Shown here: positions 8,100 through 10,629 of the stretch, one piece after another
How the letters are laid out: each line of letters starts with the position of its first letter
Position numbering within the stretch: position 1 is the first letter of the stretch
Assembly: GCA_029210545.1 (NCBI GenBank)
Contig: JARGFV010000088.1
Coordinates: forward strand, 1 to 10,629
From: a bacterium
GTDB taxonomy: Bacteria > BMS3Abin14
Length of the DNA stretch: 10,629 nt
Direction of reading: 5' to 3'
Notes under the pieces: model-generated
Told to the model about the DNA's origin: nothing
The model's input: the letters and a program-made list of their open reading frames with translations, nothing else
Databases searched by the model: none
Position numbers and translations under genes: made by a program

Positions 8100-8789
8100 A
8101 TGAGCGATATCGCATTAAGCCTCCGATCCATTCACGACCGGGTCAACAAGGCGGCAGCCGCTGCCGGAAGAAGCCCCACGGACATCCTGGTCCTTGCCGT
8201 CAGCAAGACCATGCCCGTGGAACTGGTGCACGAGGCGGTTGCGGCCGGGCAGCTGCATTTCGGGGAGAACCGGATCCAGGAAGCCAGGGAGAAGATCCCC
8301 AATGCACCGGAAGGGCTCTCATGGCACCTCGTCGGGCACCTTCAGAGCAACAAGGTAAAATATTGTCCCGATCTTTTCCAGTGGATCCACTCCATCGATT
8401 CGGTTCAACTGGCCCGGGAAGTCGCCCGGCGCTATAGTGACCGCGGGAAGATCTGCAAGGCTCTGGTCCAGGTCAGCGTTTCCGGCGAAGAGGTCAAGTC
8501 CGGGTGCGACCCCATCGAAACAGCTCAGATCCTCACGGTTCTCATGGAGGAAGAAGGAGCCGAGCCCGCAGGGCTCATGACGATGCCCCCGTGGGATCCG
8601 GACCCGGAAAGCGCCCGCCCCTTTTTCAGAGCCCTTCGTGAACTCAGAGACGACCTGGTGGGGCAGGGGTTCCCTGCCGAGTCCCTTCGTGAGCTTTCCA
8701 TGGGGATGACCGGGGATTTCGAGGTCGCCATCGAGGAGGGCGCCACTATCGTGCGCATCGGCACCGCCATTTTCGGTGAGCGGGGCTGA
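8100..8789 (+). CDS. yggS: PLP homeostasis protein (YggS/PLPBP/YBL036C family)
   Basis: Members bind pyridoxal 5'-phosphate on a single TIM-barrel domain and help balance free vitamin B6 and amino/keto acid pools; no enzymatic reaction is established. The 229-residue length is normal. The PLP-binding lysine is Lys36 in VLAVSKT. Other family blocks are FGENRIQEA (54-62), [11 protein letters not shown] (75-85), [11 protein letters not shown] (125-135) and the phosphate-binding [12 protein letters not shown] (200-211) with VRIGTAIFG (218-226). The ATG at 8100 follows an in-frame TAG (8079-8081), so it is the only reasonable start. No good Shine-Dalgarno sits near it; AAGGA at 8070-8074 is too far. 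In many genomes yggS neighbours proC. Here proC is nearby but convergent, with a YcxB-like gene between them. Confidence 0.96.
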   Translation: MSDIALSLRSIHDRVNKAAAAAGRSPTDILVLAVSKTMPVELVHEAVAAGQLHFGENRIQEAREKIPNAPEGLSWHLVGHLQSNKVKYCPDLFQWIHSIDSVQLAREVARRYSDRGKICKALVQVSVSGEEVKSGCDPIETAQILTVLMEEEGAEPAGLMTMPPWDPDPESARPFFRALRELRDDLVGQGFPAESLRELSMGMTGDFEVAIEEGATIVRIGTAIFGERG

Positions 8790-8798
8790 GTGTGAGTA

Positions 8799-8814
8799 GA
8801 CACGGAGACACGGG
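8799..8814. repeat. Octamer pair after yggS
   Basis: Two 8-base units, GACACGGA and GACACGGG, are followed by GAC. They begin nine bases after the yggS stop. This is the same word family as 2418-2449, and GACACGGGG is the exact inverse of CCCCGTGTC at 9559-9567 on the far side of the next gene. Confidence 0.6.
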
Positions 8815-8922
8815 GACTGGTCTGAGCTTAGCTTAGCTTGGCGGTCTTTCCACTCGCTGGCCCGCCAGGAACTGTCGCTTGGCAAGCAGCAGAGAACCGG
8901 ACCATGCCCGTTCCAAAAAGTA

Positions 8923-9414
8923 ATGAATGTGAAAAAACTGAAATTCCAACTCACCCGCAGGGACCTTTACGAGGTCATCCGCATCACAGCCTCCCGGCGG
9001 CCCCTTCGCCGTATCGCCCTGCCCGGCCTTGCGGGGCTTGTTCTTATCGGCCACACCATGGACGGCAACTACCTCAAAGGGGTTATATGGGCCGTGGCCG
9101 TGGCCGGACTTTACTGGGGCGTGTCGCAGGGAATGTTCCTCCTCCACACCTACGGGGGCAACAACGAGACGCTCCTCGTCCCTCAGGAGATCCAGCTGTT
9201 CGATGACAGGATGGTGGTCACCAGCGAGCACGGGACGGAGGAGTTCGCGCGGCCCGAGCCGGGTAGCGTACGGCCAGCCGGCAGCCACCTCCTCATCGAT
9301 ACCGGTGGAGGGTCGCTGGTATTTCTGAAAGGTAGTTTTGTGGATCCGGGGGACTATGAAATCTTGCGCAGCTGGCTTCTTTCCGGACCTTCGGGTATCG
9401 GCGTGTCGGAGTAA
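8923..9414 (+). CDS. YcxB-like small membrane protein
   Basis: This is a 163-residue protein of unknown function. It has a basic N-terminus (MNVKKLKFQLTRRDLYEVIR) and two hydrophobic segments (about 31-45 and 52-73) with a short DGNYLKG turn between them. A C-terminal soluble part of about 90 residues reads as alternating strands: PQEIQLFDDRMVVTSEHG, then SHLLIDTGGGSLVFLKGSF and a final helix DPGDYEILRSWLL. This layout matches YcxB-like proteins (two membrane helices, then a small beta-rich C-terminal domain), but the match is by pattern only. The family has no firm function. No clear Shine-Dalgarno precedes ATG 8923 (AAAAAG only), so the start is not certain. Its stop codon lies inside an octamer repeat array. 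Confidence 0.7.
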   Translation: MNVKKLKFQLTRRDLYEVIRITASRRPLRRIALPGLAGLVLIGHTMDGNYLKGVIWAVAVAGLYWGVSQGMFLLHTYGGNNETLLVPQEIQLFDDRMVVTSEHGTEEFARPEPGSVRPAGSHLLIDTGGGSLVFLKGSFVDPGDYEILRSWLLSGPSGIGVSE

Positions 9415-9434
9415 CGGGGTTTCGGGGTGAAAAC
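9403..9434. repeat. Octamer array overlapping the 3' end of the YcxB-like gene
   Basis: Units GTGTCGGA, GTAACGGG, GTTTCGGG and GTGAAAAC run in 8-base phase. The first unit and the TAA of the second form the end of the coding sequence. GTAACGGGGT (9411-9420) is the exact inverse of ACCCCGTTAC (9462-9471), so a 10-bp stem could form in the convergent gap and serve as a transcript end. Confidence 0.6.
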
Positions 9435-9450
9435 CCGAGGCTTCTTCTCA

Positions 9451-9543
9451 GATACACCGTTACCCCGTTACACTGATCCATTGCCAGATATCCTGGGCAA
9501 GGCCCTTCCTCTCCCATACTCCCATACCCCGTTACCCCGATAC
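9451..9543. repeat. Octamer arrays in the convergent gap before proC
   Basis: Two groups of 8-base units are present. At 9451-9471 they are GATAC, ACCGTTAC and CCCGTTAC. At 9512-9543 they are TCCCATAC twice, CCCGTTAC and CCCGATAC. The segment 9472-9511 between the groups is not periodic. Both groups are inverse in sense to the array at 9403-9434. Nothing else is recognised between 9415 and 9608; no U-tract terminator is evident for either convergent gene. Confidence 0.65.
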
Positions 9544-9608
9544 GTCACTTCTTTTTCACCCCGTGTCCCCCCTTCGCCGTGCCGCCGTGTCATGGGGAAA
9601 AGCGGGGG

Positions 9609-10421
9609 CTATCCTTGCCCGAGCTCCCCGGCCCGCTTCGCCGCCGCCAGCACTGCCTCAACGACAGCCTCGACAAACCCCGCTTTTCCCAACTCCGCAA
9701 GCCCTGCTTCCGTCGTCCCTCCCGGGGAGGTGACCATTTCCCTGAGGCGGGTGGGCGTTTGGCCCGTCTCCACCATCATCCGGGCCGCGCCCAGGATGGT
9801 CTGCCTGACAAGTTCTCCCGATTGTTCGACAGGGATTCCCGCGGCAACGCCGGCTTCGGTGAGAGCCTCGGCCATTCTGAAGATGTAAGCCGGCCCGCTG
9901 CCGGAAAGGCCGGTCACGGCATCCATAAGTTCTTCCGGCAAAACGTGGCAGCTTCCCACCGCGTGAAAAAGCTCCACCGCCCAGCGGGTCATGTCGGCGT
10001 GGACATGGCTTCCGGGTGAAATGACCGTCGCACCGGCTCCCACCAGGGCCGGGGTGTTGGGCATGGAGCGGATAACCCGGGCCCCGGGAAGGTTTCCTTC
10101 GAGGAAGGAGATCGTGATACCTGCCGCGATGGAGATCACCAGCGCTCCTTCGCGCAGTGTGCCCGAGATCTCATCGAGGATCCCTTGCATGACCTGGGGT
10201 TTGACGGCAAGGAAAATGGTCCCGCCGGCCACCGCCGCCTGCCTGTTCCCGGAAGTCACCTCGAAGCCGTAGGTGTTTTTCAGGTATTCGCACCGCGGGA
10301 CCAGGGGGTCCGAGATCATGATGGAGCCTGCCGGGACGATACCTGCCCTTACGATCCCCCCCGCAAGGGCCTCGGCCATGTTGCCTCCGCCGATAAAAGA
10401 TATGGTGTTTTTAAAATTCAT
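9609..10421 (-). CDS. proC: Pyrroline-5-carboxylate reductase
   Basis: ProC catalyses the last step of proline synthesis, reducing 1-pyrroline-5-carboxylate to L-proline with NAD(P)H in the cytoplasm. The 270 residues match the family. The N-terminal Rossmann fold has IGGGNMAEAL (10-19). AVKPQ (72-76) and RSMPNTPALVGAG (118-130) line the cofactor and substrate sites. The C-terminal helical dimerisation domain has VTGLSGSGPAYIF (169-181) and the family signature VTSPGGTTEAGL (230-241). The minus-strand AAAGG, about four bases before the ATG at 10421, supports the start. It is transcribed toward the yggS/YcxB-like genes. Upstream of it are heptamer arrays and the second copy of the hairpin element. 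Confidence 0.98.
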   Translation of the reverse strand: MNFKNTISFIGGGNMAEALAGGIVRAGIVPAGSIMISDPLVPRCEYLKNTYGFEVTSGNRQAAVAGGTIFLAVKPQVMQGILDEISGTLREGALVISIAAGITISFLEGNLPGARVIRSMPNTPALVGAGATVISPGSHVHADMTRWAVELFHAVGSCHVLPEELMDAVTGLSGSGPAYIFRMAEALTEAGVAAGIPVEQSGELVRQTILGAARMMVETGQTPTRLREMVTSPGGTTEAGLAELGKAGFVEAVVEAVLAAAKRAGELGQG

Positions 10422-10443
10422 GACACCTTTATAGCAATTTCAG

Positions 10444-10469
10444 ATTCCATATTCCATATTCCATATTCC
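10444..10469. repeat. Heptamer tandem array upstream of proC
   Basis: Three exact copies of the 7-base unit ATTCCAT are followed by ATTCC. It starts 22 bases upstream of the proC start codon, within its expected leader or promoter region. No clear -35/-10 pair for proC is visible on the minus strand. Confidence 0.8.
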
Positions 10470-10489
10470 GTCCTGGATTTTAATTAACC

Positions 10490-10516
10490 GTGAACCGTAG
10501 ACCGTAGACCGTGAAC
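10490..10516. repeat. Heptamer tandem array next to the hairpin element, copy 2
   Basis: Units GTGAACC, GTAGACC, GTAGACC and GTGAAC (last one incomplete) share the word family and orientation of the array at 6996-7022. In both places the array lies on the left side of the multi-hairpin element (18 bases away here). Confidence 0.8.
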
Positions 10517-10534
10517 TTGTCCCTAAAATCTTGG

Positions 10535-10629
10535 TTGATGGACTCGCAAAAGGTCCATCAACGCGCCCCGCGCGGGGCGCCCAAATCAATGACTCACACC
10601 GTAAGTCATTGATTTGTAAGGAAAGGGAA
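10535..10629. repeat. Multi-hairpin repeat element, copy 2 (cut by the window end)
   Basis: It matches 7025-7119 almost base for base. Hairpin A has stem TTGATGGACT/GGTCCATCAA (10535-10544, 10552-10561); its differences from copy 1 keep the stem paired. Hairpin B is the identical 18-base palindrome (10563-10580). Hairpin C is AAATCAATGACT/AGTCATTGATTT (10583-10594, 10604-10615), fully Watson-Crick here. The start of hairpin D is present before the window ends. It has the same orientation as copy 1. Confidence 0.85.

Overview
The window is about 10.6 kb of GC-rich bacterial chromosome. It carries the conserved order tRNA-Leu, tig, clpP, clpX, lon, tRNA-Val, tRNA-Asp, followed by a secreted TPR protein gene, a yggS/PLPBP gene, a YcxB-like membrane protein gene and, convergent to these, proC. 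Gene order, protein character and the style of the intergenic repeats suggest a Desulfobacterota (deltaproteobacterial) or related Gram-negative genome. That placement is inference, since no marker here fixes the taxon.

Layout: 1-470 (minus strand) holds debris, namely an N-terminally truncated azlD-like permease and a short transposase remnant. tRNA-Leu(TAG) at 524-607 has its own perfect -10 box. About 440 bases without a recognisable gene follow. Then come the protein quality-control genes, all on the plus strand: trigger factor (1083-2417), ClpP (2517-3116), ClpX (3135-4409) and Lon (4500-6929). They work together: trigger factor folds nascent chains at the ribosome, ClpXP and Lon degrade damaged or tagged proteins, and ClpX delivers substrates to ClpP. 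A repeat-filled gap leads to a consensus promoter and the tRNA-Val(TAC)/tRNA-Asp(GTC) pair, which ends in a strong intrinsic terminator. Only 17 bases later a secreted TPR protein begins, followed by yggS and the YcxB-like gene. proC is read from the other strand.

The genes are ordinary; the intergenic DNA is not. Two copies of a multi-hairpin element occur (7025 to about 7190, and 10535 to the window end). Stem changes between the copies preserve base pairing, and the complete copy has short inverted ends. Nearly every gap also carries short degenerate tandem arrays with a 7- or 8-base period. Several of these start at or within a few bases of a stop codon, and some are mutually complementary. 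These repeats are the part of the window most deserving of follow-up. I see no CRISPR array, defence system, phage genes or biosynthetic cluster.
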